Below are positions 25,541 to 34,296 of a DNA stretch of 64,000 bases, one piece after another. The position numbers and the translations under genes were made by a program. Below the pieces are notes generated by a model, which had not been told where the DNA came from, did no database searches, and saw nothing but the letters and a program-made list of their open reading frames with translations. This DNA is from Sphingomonas mollis (GTDB lineage Bacteria > Pseudomonadota > Alphaproteobacteria > Sphingomonadales > Sphingomonadaceae). Position 1 is the stretch's first letter. Every line of letters starts with the position of its first letter. Location of the stretch: assembly GCF_016427505.1 (NCBI RefSeq), contig NZ_JAELXS010000001.1, forward strand, positions 372,001 through 436,000, read 5' to 3'.

Positions 25541-26056
25541 TTATGCCGCCTCCTTCTCCGCATAGGCGGACAGCACGCGCGCGAGCTGTGCAGCCGGAGC
25601 CTGCGTGATCGTGGCGATCTTCGTGGCGGGTGCCACGATGAGGCCGACGATCTTGGCACGCAGTTCGTCCAGCGACGGCAGCGTTGCGAGTGCCTGGATG
25701 CCCGCGACGTCGAGGGGCGTCGAGCCCATCGCGCCACCCACGATTTCGAACTTGTCGTTCGTCTTCGCGAAATCGACCGCAACCTTGGCTGCGGCGACCG
25801 GGTCGATCGAGGAAGCGAGAGCGACAGGGCCGGTCAGCATATCGCCGATCGATCCATAGTCGGTCCCGTCGAGCGCGATCCTGGCAAGCTTGTTCTTCGA
25901 GACCTTGTACGTCGCGCCAGCGTCCCGCATCTTGCCGCGCAGCACAGTGGACTGTGCGACGGTCATGCCGAGGTTGCGGGTCACGACGACCACGCCGACT
26001 TCGGCAAAGTTACGGTTCAACTCGGCGACGGCTGCGGCCTTTTCAGTCCGATCCAT
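25541..26056 (-). CDS. rplJ: 50S ribosomal protein L10
   Basis: A 171-residue stalk-base protein that binds 23S rRNA and carries L7/L12 dimers on its C-terminal helix. MDRTEKAAAVAELN, GVVVVTRNLGMTVAQ, LRGKMRDAGATYKVSKNKLA and LDELRAKIVGLIVAPATKIA are typical. The ATG at 26056 follows GGAG at 6-nt spacing; a GTG four codons earlier is not needed. It is the first gene of the rplJL unit, with a structured leader upstream that may bind L10 for autoregulation, as is known in other bacteria. Confidence 0.98.
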   Translation of the reverse strand: MDRTEKAAAVAELNRNFAEVGVVVVTRNLGMTVAQSTVLRGKMRDAGATYKVSKNKLARIALDGTDYGSIGDMLTGPVALASSIDPVAAAKVAVDFAKTNDKFEIVGGAMGSTPLDVAGIQALATLPSLDELRAKIVGLIVAPATKIATITQAPAAQLARVLSAYAEKEAA

Positions 26057-26347
26057 GCCATTCTCCACGTTTGGACACGCCCGAAAAGGACGTGCCCGGT
26101 TGAGTCCATCGATGGGGAAGGGGGACCGGCCGCATGGAATACGGCAGATAAATCTCTATCCCCGTCTCGGCAGGACATTAAGCCGTGGCAAACCCACGAC
26201 ACCTGCTGTCTCGGACGGAGTTCGGCGGGCAGAAGCCTGCCGAACGCGGGGGTGCCACTAGCGCGTCGTACGTGAAAGTCAACTTTCGCGTGCAATTGAC
26301 CGCAGGGCACCGGGCCGCTTAACGCGTCGGCAAACGGAGGGATATCG
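26057..26347 (-). promoter_or_regulatory. rplJ leader and promoter region
   Basis: On the minus strand a TTGACT (26282-26277) and TAGTGG (26260-26255) pair with a 16-bp spacer is a plausible promoter. Between it and the rplJ ATG, a leader of about 190 nt contains a strong hairpin (26220-26245, GTTCGGC pairing with GCCGAAC) and several shorter ones. An L10-binding autoregulatory leader would be expected here; I cannot match it to a known model by eye. The opposite strand carries the ribosome binding site of the CoA-transferase operon. Confidence 0.5.
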
Positions 26348-27055
26348 ATGCGAAAGCTTTACCCGGATGCCGCGAGCGCGCTGGAGGGATTGCTCCACGA
26401 CGGCATGACGATCTGTGCGGGCGGGTTCGGCCTGTGCGGGATTCCCGAGCGCCTGATCGACGCGATCCGCGATGCGGGCACCACCGGCCTGACGATCGCC
26501 AGCAACAATGCCGGCATCGATAACGAAGGGCTCGGCAAGCTGCTGCGCACGCGACAGGTGAAGAAGATGATCTCCAGCTATGTCGGCGAGAACAAGGAGT
26601 TCGAGCGGCAATATCTGAGCGGCGAGCTGGACGTGGAGTTCTGCCCGCAGGGGACGCTGGCCGAACGTTGCCGCGCGGGCGGCGCCGGTATCCCCGGCTT
26701 CTACACCAAGACCGGCGTCGGCACGCAGGTGGCGGAGGGCAAGGAGGTGAAGGTCTTCGACGGTGAGGAGTTCATCCTCGAACGCGGCATCCGTGCCGAC
26801 CTGTCGATCATCAAGGGGTGGAAGGCGGACGAGAGCGGCAACCTGATCTTCCGCAAGACCGCGCGCAACTTCAACCAGCCGATGGCCACCGCCGGCCGCA
26901 TCTGCGTGGCGGAAGTGGAGGAGGTGGTGCCGGTCGGCTCGCTCGATCCCGACCACATCCATCTGCCCGGCATCTATGTTAAGCGGATGATCGTCGGCAG
27001 CCCTTACGACAAGAAGATCGAGTTCCGTACCGTGCGCGAAAGGGAGCCAGCATGA
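26348..27055 (+). CDS. scoA: 3-oxoacid CoA-transferase subunit A
   Basis: A 235-residue alpha subunit of the type I CoA transferase that moves CoA from succinyl-CoA to acetoacetate or a related 3-oxoacid. [19 protein letters not shown] near 20-38 is the signature glycine-rich region, followed by [35 protein letters not shown] and [20 protein letters not shown]. The ATG has GGAGGG upstream. Its last 4 bp overlap the small gene that follows, and the beta subunit comes next. Substrate could also be 3-oxoadipate; the sequence resembles the acetoacetate type more. Confidence 0.93.
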   Translation: MRKLYPDAASALEGLLHDGMTICAGGFGLCGIPERLIDAIRDAGTTGLTIASNNAGIDNEGLGKLLRTRQVKKMISSYVGENKEFERQYLSGELDVEFCPQGTLAERCRAGGAGIPGFYTKTGVGTQVAEGKEVKVFDGEEFILERGIRADLSIIKGWKADESGNLIFRKTARNFNQPMATAGRICVAEVEEVVPVGSLDPDHIHLPGIYVKRMIVGSPYDKKIEFRTVREREPA

Positions 27056-27366
27056 AGACGGAGCAGCAGGGCGCCATCCGGCTGGAGGACGGCGATGTGC
27101 TGACCGAGGAGTCGGCGGAGATCGCACGTATCTGGATCACCGATGGTGCGGGCAGTAGCGTGTGGATCGCCGCGCATGTGCTCGAAGATCCCACCGTCTT
27201 CGGTTATCTGATGGCCGACACTATCCGCCATGCGGCCCGCGCCTATGCCGGCACATGGTCGATCGACGAGAGGCAGGCGCTTCAGGCGATCGTCGATGGC
27301 GTGGGTGAGCAACTGCGCGACCAGTTTGGCAAGATCGAGACGATACAGGAAGGGAAGCTGAACTGA
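27052..27366 (+). CDS. DUF5076-type small protein between CoA-transferase subunits
   Basis: A 104-residue soluble protein with no signal or membrane segment. The body reads as a short beta hairpin ([20 protein letters not shown]) followed by helices ([16 protein letters not shown] and [20 protein letters not shown]). I associate it with the DUF5076 family of sphingomonads, but only by recall of its pattern. It overlaps scoA by 4 bp and scoB by 1 bp, so the three are translated as a coupled unit. That tight placement suggests a partner, assembly or regulatory role for the CoA transferase; no function is known to me. Confidence 0.7.
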   Translation: MKTEQQGAIRLEDGDVLTEESAEIARIWITDGAGSSVWIAAHVLEDPTVFGYLMADTIRHAARAYAGTWSIDERQALQAIVDGVGEQLRDQFGKIETIQEGKLN

Positions 27367-28001
27367 TGGCCTGGACTCGTGACCAGATGGCCGCCCGCGC
27401 CGCGCAGGAATTGCAGGACGGCTTCTACGTGAATCTCGGCATCGGCATCCCGACGCTGGTGGCCAACAACATCCCCGCCGGCATGACGGTGACGTTGCAG
27501 TCGGAGAACGGGATGCTGGGCATCGGCCCGTTCCCTTATGACGACGAGGTCGATGCCGACCTTATCAACGCCGGCAAGCAGACGATCAGCGAGCTGCCGT
27601 CCTCCGCCTATTTCGGCAGCGAGCAGAGCTTCGCGATGATCCGCGGCGGCCATATCGACCTGACCGTGCTGGGCGCGATGGAGGTCAGCGAGGGTGGCGA
27701 CATCGCCAACTGGATGATCCCCGGCAAGATGATCAAGGGCATGGGCGGGGCGATGGACCTGGTCGCCGGGGTGAAGAAGATCATCGTCGTGATGGAACAC
27801 ACGTCGAAGAACGGCGACCCCAAGTTCATTCCAGCCTGTTCCCTGCCGCTGACGGGGAAGAACGTGGTCGACATGATCGTCACCGATCTGGCGGTGTTCC
27901 AGCGGGCGGATCACGATACGCCGTTCCGGCTGGTCGAATGCGCGCAGGGGGTGACGGTGGACGAGGTGAGGGCGAAGACGACGGCGTCGTTTACCGCGTG
28001 A
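27366..28001 (+). CDS. scoB: 3-oxoacid CoA-transferase subunit B
   Basis: A 211-residue beta subunit. [20 protein letters not shown] is the substrate-entry region, and [14 protein letters not shown] near 40 carries the catalytic Glu that forms the CoA thioester. [27 protein letters not shown] (split motif) and [15 protein letters not shown] complete the family pattern. The start overlaps the stop of the DUF5076 gene by one base. A palindromic repeat (family B) follows the stop immediately and may serve as the transcript end. Confidence 0.93.
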   Translation: MAWTRDQMAARAAQELQDGFYVNLGIGIPTLVANNIPAGMTVTLQSENGMLGIGPFPYDDEVDADLINAGKQTISELPSSAYFGSEQSFAMIRGGHIDLTVLGAMEVSEGGDIANWMIPGKMIKGMGGAMDLVAGVKKIIVVMEHTSKNGDPKFIPACSLPLTGKNVVDMIVTDLAVFQRADHDTPFRLVECAQGVTVDEVRAKTTASFTA

Positions 28002-28005
28002 CCGA

Positions 28006-28106
28006 TCCCCGGCGGAGGCCGGGGTCCAGTTGGAAAGGTGGTAGTGACCGGCCGCAGCGCTCGATAATCAGCGGCTCCCAACTGGACCCCGGCCTCCGCC
28101 GGGGAA
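28006..28106. repeat. Palindromic intergenic repeat, family B, copy 1
   Basis: About 100 bp with inverted arms CCCCGGCGGAGGCCGGGG-TCCAGTTGG and CCAACTGGA-CCCCGGCCTCCGCCGGGG around a variable middle. Other copies are at 41192-41298 and 52853-52940. It sits between convergent genes. Confidence 0.88.
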
Positions 28107-28110
28107 CAAT

Positions 28111-30051
28111 TCATCGCCCGGTTCTGCCCTCCAGCCGCGTCATCATATCGAACGACGTGTGCGGCGGCTGATTATATGCCGTGTTCTGCCACGCGACGCC
28201 CGCGCGATAGACCGGGTCGTGCATCAACGTCGCCAGCCGGTACTTCGTCGGATACGGCGTGGCGTAGATCCGCAGTTCTGTGCTGTCGGTATCGCGGACC
28301 ACCAGTTCCTCGCGCCAGTCGCCCAGGATATCCGCACTCAGCGCCGGATTGTTCTTCGTGCCGTTGTTCGACGCCGCGCCCTCCGGCGACAATAGCGGCC
28401 GCTCCGTGCCGGTCAGCCAGTCCCATTTGCCGATCCGCGTCCCGTCGAGCAGTTCGCGCAACGGATCGCCGTCCCACCAGATCGCGAAATTGGCGGCGCG
28501 AGGCCGGCCGCCGGGGATCGCCCGACCCTTAACGTCGAACAGATCGCGCGCGTTGGATGCCCAGATTTCGGCGCCCGGATGGCGGGGATCGATATCGGCG
28601 GCGATGCCGCGCCCGGTGTCGGTGTCGGCGGGCTTCGTCCACAATCGCTCGCCGGTGCGGGCATCGAGCATCGCCGCGCCGATCCCGCCATTGCCGCGCA
28701 CATCTTCATGCACGCCGAACTTCTCCAGTCCAGGCCGCGTCGGATCGAGATCGGAGACGTGCATCGCATCGCCGTGCCCCAGTCCGCTCGACCACAGACC
28801 GCGCCCGGTATCGTCGATCGCCATCGACCCATAGATCACCTCGTCGCGGCCATCGCCATCGACATCGGCGACCGACAATTGGTGATTGCCCTGACCGCCG
28901 AAGGCGGCGTTGCCCGGCGCGGCGGAATCGAACAACCAGCGTTGCGTCAGCTTGCCATCGCGCCAGTCCCATGCCGCCACCGTCGACCGCGCATAATAGC
29001 CGCGCCCGAAGATCGCGCTCGGCCGCGCGCCGTCCAGATAGGCGACGCCCGCCAGATACCGATCGGACCGGTTGGCATAGCCATCGCCCCAGGTCGCGGT
29101 CAGCTGCGCGGTCGTCGGCGTTGTCGTGGTCGCATCGCGTGGCGGCGCATAGGGCGCGGTGGCGAGCATCCCGCCGGTGCGACCGTCGAAGACCGAGATG
29201 AACTCCGGCCCCTTCAGGATACGCCCGACCAGCGGCGCAACGCGGCGGCCGTCGGCCAGCGTCTTCGAGCCTGTGCGGTCGCGTTGATCGACCTCGCCAT
29301 CCGCTGCCGTGCCGCGCCAGTCTGCCTTCGCATCGCCAATTGTCCGACTGGTGCCGTCGATCGTGCCGTCGGCGGTCTTCATCATCACCTCCGCCTGGCC
29401 ATCGCCGTCGAAGTCCTGCACCATGAACTGCGTATAGTGCGCGCCGGATCGGATATTGCGACCCAGATCGATCCGCCAGAGCCGCTTGCCATCCAGCGTA
29501 TAGGCATCGAGCAGCGTCTCGCCGGTATAGCCGGCAAAGGCATTGTCCTTGGCGATCGTCGGATACCATTTCACGATCAGCTCGTAGCGGCCGTCGCCAT
29601 CCAGATCGCCGACGCTGACGTCGTTGGCGGTATAGCCATATCGCTCGCCATCGGGCGTCGTGCGGTCGGCCGGCTTGTCGAGCGGGATGCGCAGGAAACC
29701 GGCGGCCCAAGGGGTTACGGCGGCGGCGCGTTCCCGCGTGCCCGGTACGGTGATGGTGTAGCGCGACGTGGCGGTGCCGCTGCGATCATGAAAGCTGGTG
29801 GCCTCGCCGCCGCCAATCGCAGCCAGCCGCCGGCCATCGCGCCAGATTTCGAAGCGGGTGCCGGCGGGATCGGTGCCGAGCGATCGCCACTGGACATGGT
29901 TGCCGCCATCCGTCGCCGGCACCGCGATCAGGCCACGATCCAGCCGCTCCATCTGGCGCCCGCCGACCGATGCGGTCGGGCTCGCGGCATAAGCCACAGC
30001 CCCCGTCGCGACCGCCATGGGAAGCCACGCCGCCCACCAAATCCTTCGCAT
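28111..30051 (-). CDS. Rhamnogalacturonan lyase, PL11 family
   Basis: A 646-residue secreted enzyme that cuts the rhamnose-galacturonate backbone of rhamnogalacturonan I by beta-elimination. Residues 1-22 are a signal peptide. The body is an eight-bladed propeller with many Ca-binding FG-GAP-like motifs (VGDLDGDGRYELIVKW, VQDFDGDGQAEVMMKTADG, VADVDGDGRDEVIYGS). LIVKWYPTIAKDNAF, RSGAHYTQFM, GQGNHQLS, NGTKNNPALSADILGDWREE and YNQPPHTSF are PL11 (YesW/YesX/RhiE) hallmarks. The length is normal. The ATG at 30051 follows GAGGAGGATGTC. It diverges from the TonB receptor gene, sharing an upstream region with a 20-bp palindrome. Confidence 0.95.
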   Translation of the reverse strand: MRRIWWAAWLPMAVATGAVAYAASPTASVGGRQMERLDRGLIAVPATDGGNHVQWRSLGTDPAGTRFEIWRDGRRLAAIGGGEATSFHDRSGTATSRYTITVPGTRERAAAVTPWAAGFLRIPLDKPADRTTPDGERYGYTANDVSVGDLDGDGRYELIVKWYPTIAKDNAFAGYTGETLLDAYTLDGKRLWRIDLGRNIRSGAHYTQFMVQDFDGDGQAEVMMKTADGTIDGTSRTIGDAKADWRGTAADGEVDQRDRTGSKTLADGRRVAPLVGRILKGPEFISVFDGRTGGMLATAPYAPPRDATTTTPTTAQLTATWGDGYANRSDRYLAGVAYLDGARPSAIFGRGYYARSTVAAWDWRDGKLTQRWLFDSAAPGNAAFGGQGNHQLSVADVDGDGRDEVIYGSMAIDDTGRGLWSSGLGHGDAMHVSDLDPTRPGLEKFGVHEDVRGNGGIGAAMLDARTGERLWTKPADTDTGRGIAADIDPRHPGAEIWASNARDLFDVKGRAIPGGRPRAANFAIWWDGDPLRELLDGTRIGKWDWLTGTERPLLSPEGAASNNGTKNNPALSADILGDWREELVVRDTDSTELRIYATPYPTKYRLATLMHDPVYRAGVAWQNTAYNQPPHTSFDMMTRLEGRTGR

Positions 30052-30092
30052 GACATCCTCCTCATATTTTCTTTGTCCTAACATATGGATTA

Positions 30093-30112
30093 ATTTTCGA
30101 CATGTTGAAAAT
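30093..30112. promoter_or_regulatory. Near-perfect 20-bp palindrome in the PL11/TonB-receptor divergent region
   Basis: ATTTTCGACATGTTGAAAAT is its own reverse complement except for one mismatched pair. It lies 42 bp from the PL11 start and 110 bp from the receptor start. Its size and symmetry suit a dimeric repressor or activator controlling both genes. No regulator gene adjoins it. Confidence 0.5.
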
Positions 30113-30221
30113 AGATTTGCATCCTGCCCGATCTCGGATATGTCGGATTTAAGGCATGGGAAAAGTGCCGGCGGTACCCTGACCGGTGCCGCGGGGAGTG
30201 ATGACAGGGGAGGTTTGCTTG

Positions 30222-33200
30222 ATGACGTTTCGGACCCGTATGGTCGCCATCCAGGGCGCGACCTCGATCATCGCATTGGCGAGCGGCATGGCCCTGATCG
30301 CGCCCGCGCAGGCGCAAACGGCCACGACGACCGCCCCTGCGACCGATACGACCGGCAGCCAGGCCGTCGAAGCCGCGCCGGAGACGGTGTCTACGACGCA
30401 GGACCCGGCGACGCCGGACACGCCGGAAAACACCAACCCCGAAGACATCATCGTCACCGGTACCCGCGCGTCCCTGCAGTCCGCGATCGCCCGCAAGAAG
30501 AACGCCGGCACGGTGGTCGATTCGATCGTCGCCGACGACATCGCCAGCTTCCCGGACAAGAACGTCGGTGAAGCGTTGGGTCGCATCACCGGCGTGCAGT
30601 TGAGCCGCGCCTTTGGTGAGGGCAACCAAATCTCGATCCGTGGCGTCGAACCCGATCTGAACCGTGTCGAGATCAATGGTGTCAGCCAGCAGTCGGCGCT
30701 CGGTGGTCGCGGCGGTGACTTCCGTGAACTGGCGGTCGAACTGGTCAAGTCGATCGATGTGTACAAGGGCTATACGGTCGATCTGACCGAAGGCGGCATT
30801 GGCGGCACGGTCAGCGTCGAGACGCGGCGTCCGCTGGAATTGAAGAACCCGATCTTCAGTGTCCGGGCGGAGGCGCAGCACCTTGATCTGACCGAGTCTT
30901 GGAAACCACGGTTCAATCTGACGGCAGGCCGTGGCGATTATCTAGACAACCGGCTCGGCTTCATCGTCAACGTTACCTATTCCGATGTCGATACGCGCGA
31001 AGATTACGCAGCGAACACGAATTGGGGGCGCATTGCCGATTTCGATCGCTCGACCACCAAGACGATCGCTAATCCGACCTATGCCAATTACGCGACCTAT
31101 GAGAGTTGCTCCGGCGCGACCGGCAATACGCAGGCGGTCGCGACCGCCAATCGTCTTGCCTGCGAAACCCAGTTTTTCGACTGGGCTCCAACGATCGCCC
31201 GTTACCGGACGCTGGACCGCAACGACAAGCGCACGACCGCCGATTTCCAATTGCAGTTCAAGGTCGCCGACAACTTCAACGTCTGGGGGCAAGCGCAGGT
31301 CAATCAGCGTATCCAGCAATTACGCGATGCCAATTATGCGGTGAACGCCGGTTCAGTCGATCGCTTCAACTTCGATGGTCCGATCACTCCGGTCGGTCGT
31401 GCGCTCGGCACGAACCTGTTCGAGGGCGCCAGCCGGCAGCGCATTACCCCGGGCACATTCAGTATCGACCAAGAGACGCACACCGTCACCAGCTGGATCA
31501 CGCAGGCTAACGGCATCAATACCGGCACGGCGGCGGCGCCGACCTATCTTGGCGCAAACAGCATCGTTTCGGTGCAACGTCGCGATTTCGACTATAACCA
31601 GCTGACGCAATATTATCAGACCGGTTTCAACTGGGAACTGGACCGGATGAAGATGATCGGCCTTGCTTCCTATTCCAAGGCAAAGCTCATCAACAATACC
31701 AACCTGGTGGCGATCAGCACCGGTGTGGGCAGCATCCAGGTCGATCGCCGCAACGAGGCGGGGGTGCCCGTGCTGACCTTCCCGGAAAGCTTTGATCCGG
31801 CAAATCCAGCTGACTACGCCAATTTCAACCGTACAGGTGCCAATGGGCAGCGGTTGTTGCAGGCGGGGCCAAGCGTTCAGTATCGTCCCGAAGATGCTGG
31901 CACGAGTGAGAAGCAGTTGAAGCTGGATGTCGATTACGACACCAGCGGCCTGTTACCGGTGCTGAGCAGCGTGGAATTTGGTGGCCAGTATCGTGAATCC
32001 GGATTTTTTCGCTATCTCGGCGGCGGTAACCGGTTGTTGCGGCCACAGGTAACGGCGGTTCCAGCCGCCGGCATCGTCGGCGTGCCAGCCCTGTTTCAGA
32101 CAAGCGCCAACGTTTCGCTGAACACGATCATCACCGATACTCCGCCCGCCGTTCGTGCGGCCAATACCGTTTATCTGACGCAATCGCAGTATCAGCAGTT
32201 TGTGGCGCAGAATGCAGGTGTTACTGGCGGTGCGCCGCTGTTCTCGGGCCTTTCCGTTGCCCCGGACGGTGCGCCAACGCGACTCGCGATTCCCCTGTTC
32301 GATTACGGCAACCTGTCGCGCTATTATGACCTTTCCGGTTTCGATCAGGACAATGTCCGTTTCGCCGACGGCCTGCCGCAGATACCGAGTTATGTCATCA
32401 ACGAGGACATCGTCGCCGGGTATCTGAAATTCAATTTCGAACAGGAATTGTTCGGCATGCGCCTGACGGGCAATGCCGGTCTGCGCTACACCTACACGCG
32501 TGATCGCGGCACCAGCGTCAATACGCGTAACGAGCGGCGCATCGTCGCCGGCACCGGTATCACATTGCCCAATGGTACGATCGTGCCGGCCGTCACCGAG
32601 ACGGTGGCGACGTCAGTGCAGGAAATCACACTTCAGAACGACTATCACGACTGGTTGCCTGCCGTGAATTTCAATCTGGAAGTGCAACAAAACCTGTTCG
32701 TTCGCGGAACCTATGCGAAAAACCTCGCTCGTCCCAGACCAACAGATCTGTCGCCTTCGATCGCCTGCACGTTCGATACGTTGGATACCGTGGGCATCAA
32801 CGACATCTGCACGGCGGGCAATCCCGATCTGCTGCCTTATCGTGCTTCTCAGTATGATTTGAACGTCGCGTGGTATCCCAACGTCGATACGCTCATCAGC
32901 CTTGGCTACTATTACAAGAATATCGAGAGCTTCGTGCTCGCCAACCAGACGCGAGCGGACGTCAATCTGTTCGGCGATGGCACCCTTTATACAGTGCGTC
33001 AGCCAGTCAACGGCTTCGGTGCAAAGCTCGACGGGTTCGAGGCGAGCGCGCAGACCGTGTTCACGTTCCTGCCACAGCCGTTTGACGGTTTTGGCCTCAG
33101 CGGTAACTTTACCTATGCCCGCGTACTCAACAACGCGCTGACCAATCAGGCCACGGGCGAGCCGCTGAACGCATATCCGGGTTTGTCGAAGTTCACCTAC

Positions 33201-33497
33201 AACGCCAGCGTATTCTACGACAAGGATTGGCTGAACGTGAAGTTCAACTACAACCGTCGTAGCTCATGGCTTGTCGAGGCAAGCAACGCTGCGAACGGCA
33301 ACAATCCGATCTTCCGTCGTGGTGAAACCTATATCGATGGCAAGGTGCTGTTCCGCATCACCCCGCGCTACAACGTCTGGGTCGAAGCGCAAAACCTCGG
33401 CAAAGAGTTCACGAAGACCTATATCGATGCCGCGCGGCCGATCGAGTACTCCTATCCCGGTCAGCGCATCTTCGTAGGCGCACAGTTGAAGCTGTGA
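30222..33497 (+). CDS. TonB-dependent outer-membrane receptor of the rhamnogalacturonan locus
   Basis: A 1091-residue receptor. Residues 1-31 are a signal peptide, DIIVTGTRASLQSAI near 75 is a TonB-box-like segment, and the plug domain follows (ADDIASFPDKNVGEALGRI, EGNQISIRGVEPDLNRVEIN, VKSIDVYKGYTVDLTEGGIG). The rest is a 22-stranded barrel ending RIFVGAQLKL. This is the large carbohydrate-type receptor of sphingomonads, caulobacters and xanthomonads, likely bringing rhamnogalacturonan oligosaccharides into the periplasm using TonB/ExbBD energy. The ATG at 30222 has GGGGAGG upstream; in-frame starts 21 and 36 bp earlier lack this. Codons are slightly AT-richer in parts of the barrel than in neighbouring genes. 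An intrinsic terminator follows at 33592. Confidence 0.93.
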   Translation: MTFRTRMVAIQGATSIIALASGMALIAPAQAQTATTTAPATDTTGSQAVEAAPETVSTTQDPATPDTPENTNPEDIIVTGTRASLQSAIARKKNAGTVVDSIVADDIASFPDKNVGEALGRITGVQLSRAFGEGNQISIRGVEPDLNRVEINGVSQQSALGGRGGDFRELAVELVKSIDVYKGYTVDLTEGGIGGTVSVETRRPLELKNPIFSVRAEAQHLDLTESWKPRFNLTAGRGDYLDNRLGFIVNVTYSDVDTREDYAANTNWGRIADFDRSTTKTIANPTYANYATYESCSGATGNTQAVATANRLACETQFFDWAPTIARYRTLDRNDKRTTADFQLQFKVADNFNVWGQAQVNQRIQQLRDANYAVNAGSVDRFNFDGPITPVGRALGTNLFEGASRQRITPGTFSIDQETHTVTSWITQANGINTGTAAAPTYLGANSIVSVQRRDFDYNQLTQYYQTGFNWELDRMKMIGLASYSKAKLINNTNLVAISTGVGSIQVDRRNEAGVPVLTFPESFDPANPADYANFNRTGANGQRLLQAGPSVQYRPEDAGTSEKQLKLDVDYDTSGLLPVLSSVEFGGQYRESGFFRYLGGGNRLLRPQVTAVPAAGIVGVPALFQTSANVSLNTIITDTPPAVRAANTVYLTQSQYQQFVAQNAGVTGGAPLFSGLSVAPDGAPTRLAIPLFDYGNLSRYYDLSGFDQDNVRFADGLPQIPSYVINEDIVAGYLKFNFEQELFGMRLTGNAGLRYTYTRDRGTSVNTRNERRIVAGTGITLPNGTIVPAVTETVATSVQEITLQNDYHDWLPAVNFNLEVQQNLFVRGTYAKNLARPRPTDLSPSIACTFDTLDTVGINDICTAGNPDLLPYRASQYDLNVAWYPNVDTLISLGYYYKNIESFVLANQTRADVNLFGDGTLYTVRQPVNGFGAKLDGFEASAQTVFTFLPQPFDGFGLSGNFTYARVLNNALTNQATGEPLNAYPGLSKFTYNASVFYDKDWLNVKFNYNRRSSWLVEASNAANGNNPIFRRGETYIDGKVLFRITPRYNVWVEAQNLGKEFTKTYIDAARPIEYSYPGQRIFVGAQLKL

Positions 33498-33523
33498 CGA
33501 ACCGGGGCGAGCAGGTGCCGACC

Positions 33524-34282
33524 ATGTCCGCTGCCGCCCGCCCGGCGCCTGAAAGTTCCCCCTCCGATCGTCCGTTTCATGGCGGTCGGATAGGCCCGGC
33601 GCGATCCGTTCGCGTCGGGCCTCTTTTTTGGGGAGTGGCGGTTTGCTCCACGATGATGGCGGCCGCATTGCCGGCCCGCGACCTGCCGATCCGCGCCGAT
33701 GCGTGGCGGATCGAGGCGGAAAATCCGGCCGCTCGCGTTCGCATGGCGGCGGGGACGATCGACGTCGATACTGCCGGCGGGCTGACGCTCTGGTATGCGA
33801 AGCGCCTGTCGGGGCCGGTGGCGATCGAGTTCGAGGCGATGGCGGTTGCCGCTGGCGGCGCAAACGATACGGTCAGCGATCTGAACGCCTTCTGGATGGC
33901 GACCGATCCGGGCGCGACCGATGGCTCGCCGCTTGCCGCGCCGCGATCGGGCAGGTTCGAGGAATACGACACGCTTCTCACCTATTATGTCGGCATCGGC
34001 GGCAACCGGAACACGACGACGCGGATGCGGCGCTATGTCGGGCGGCCCGGCGACCGGCCGTTGTTGCCGCAGCATGACCGCGCCGACCGGCCGGCAATGC
34101 TGGTCGCCAATCGCTGGACGCGCATCCGGCTGGTCGCGGACGGGCGGCGGATTGCGGTCAGTCGCGATGGCGCGCCGCTGTTCGCGATGGACGATCCGCA
34201 TCCCTACACGCGCGGCTGGTTCGGTTTCCGCACCACCGCCAGCCACTGGCGCCTGCGCCATGTGCGCGTCACGCATCCCTGA
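33524..34282 (+). CDS. Secreted concanavalin-like protein (DUF6250/DUF1961-like)
   Basis: A 252-residue protein with a late hydrophobic signal segment (residues about 33-50: VGPLFWGVAVCSTMMAAALPA) and a beta-sandwich-like body. LTLWYAKRLSGPVAIEFEAM, SDLNAFWMATDP, YYVGIGGNRNTTTRMRRYVG and RGWFGFRTTASHWRLRHVRV resemble the DUF6250/DUF1961 concanavalin-like proteins found in pectin loci; assignment is by recall. Starts are uncertain: GTG 33494, ATG 33524, GTG 33635 and ATG 33653 are all in frame. I chose 33524 because it includes a full signal peptide, but an intrinsic-terminator-like hairpin lies inside this stretch. It is 14 bp before the PL26 gene and probably acts with it on rhamnogalacturonan. 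Confidence 0.65.
   Translation: MSAAARPAPESSPSDRPFHGGRIGPARSVRVGPLFWGVAVCSTMMAAALPARDLPIRADAWRIEAENPAARVRMAAGTIDVDTAGGLTLWYAKRLSGPVAIEFEAMAVAAGGANDTVSDLNAFWMATDPGATDGSPLAAPRSGRFEEYDTLLTYYVGIGGNRNTTTRMRRYVGRPGDRPLLPQHDRADRPAMLVANRWTRIRLVADGRRIAVSRDGAPLFAMDDPHPYTRGWFGFRTTASHWRLRHVRVTHP
33592..33629 (+). terminator. Strong intrinsic terminator after the TonB receptor, overlapping the next gene's signal-peptide codons
   Basis: AGGCCCGGCGCGA pairs with TCGCGTCGGGCCT (one G-T wobble) around TCCGT, followed by six T residues. It lies about 95 bp after the receptor stop, yet it is within the in-frame 5' part of the concanavalin-like gene. Confidence 0.85.
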
Positions 34283-34296
34283 AGGATTTGAGAGCC

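Noticed and set aside
28579..30081. 500-codon frame antisense to the PL11 lyase
   Set aside because: No start signal or recognisable motif; the lyase frame has a complete signal peptide and propeller repeats.
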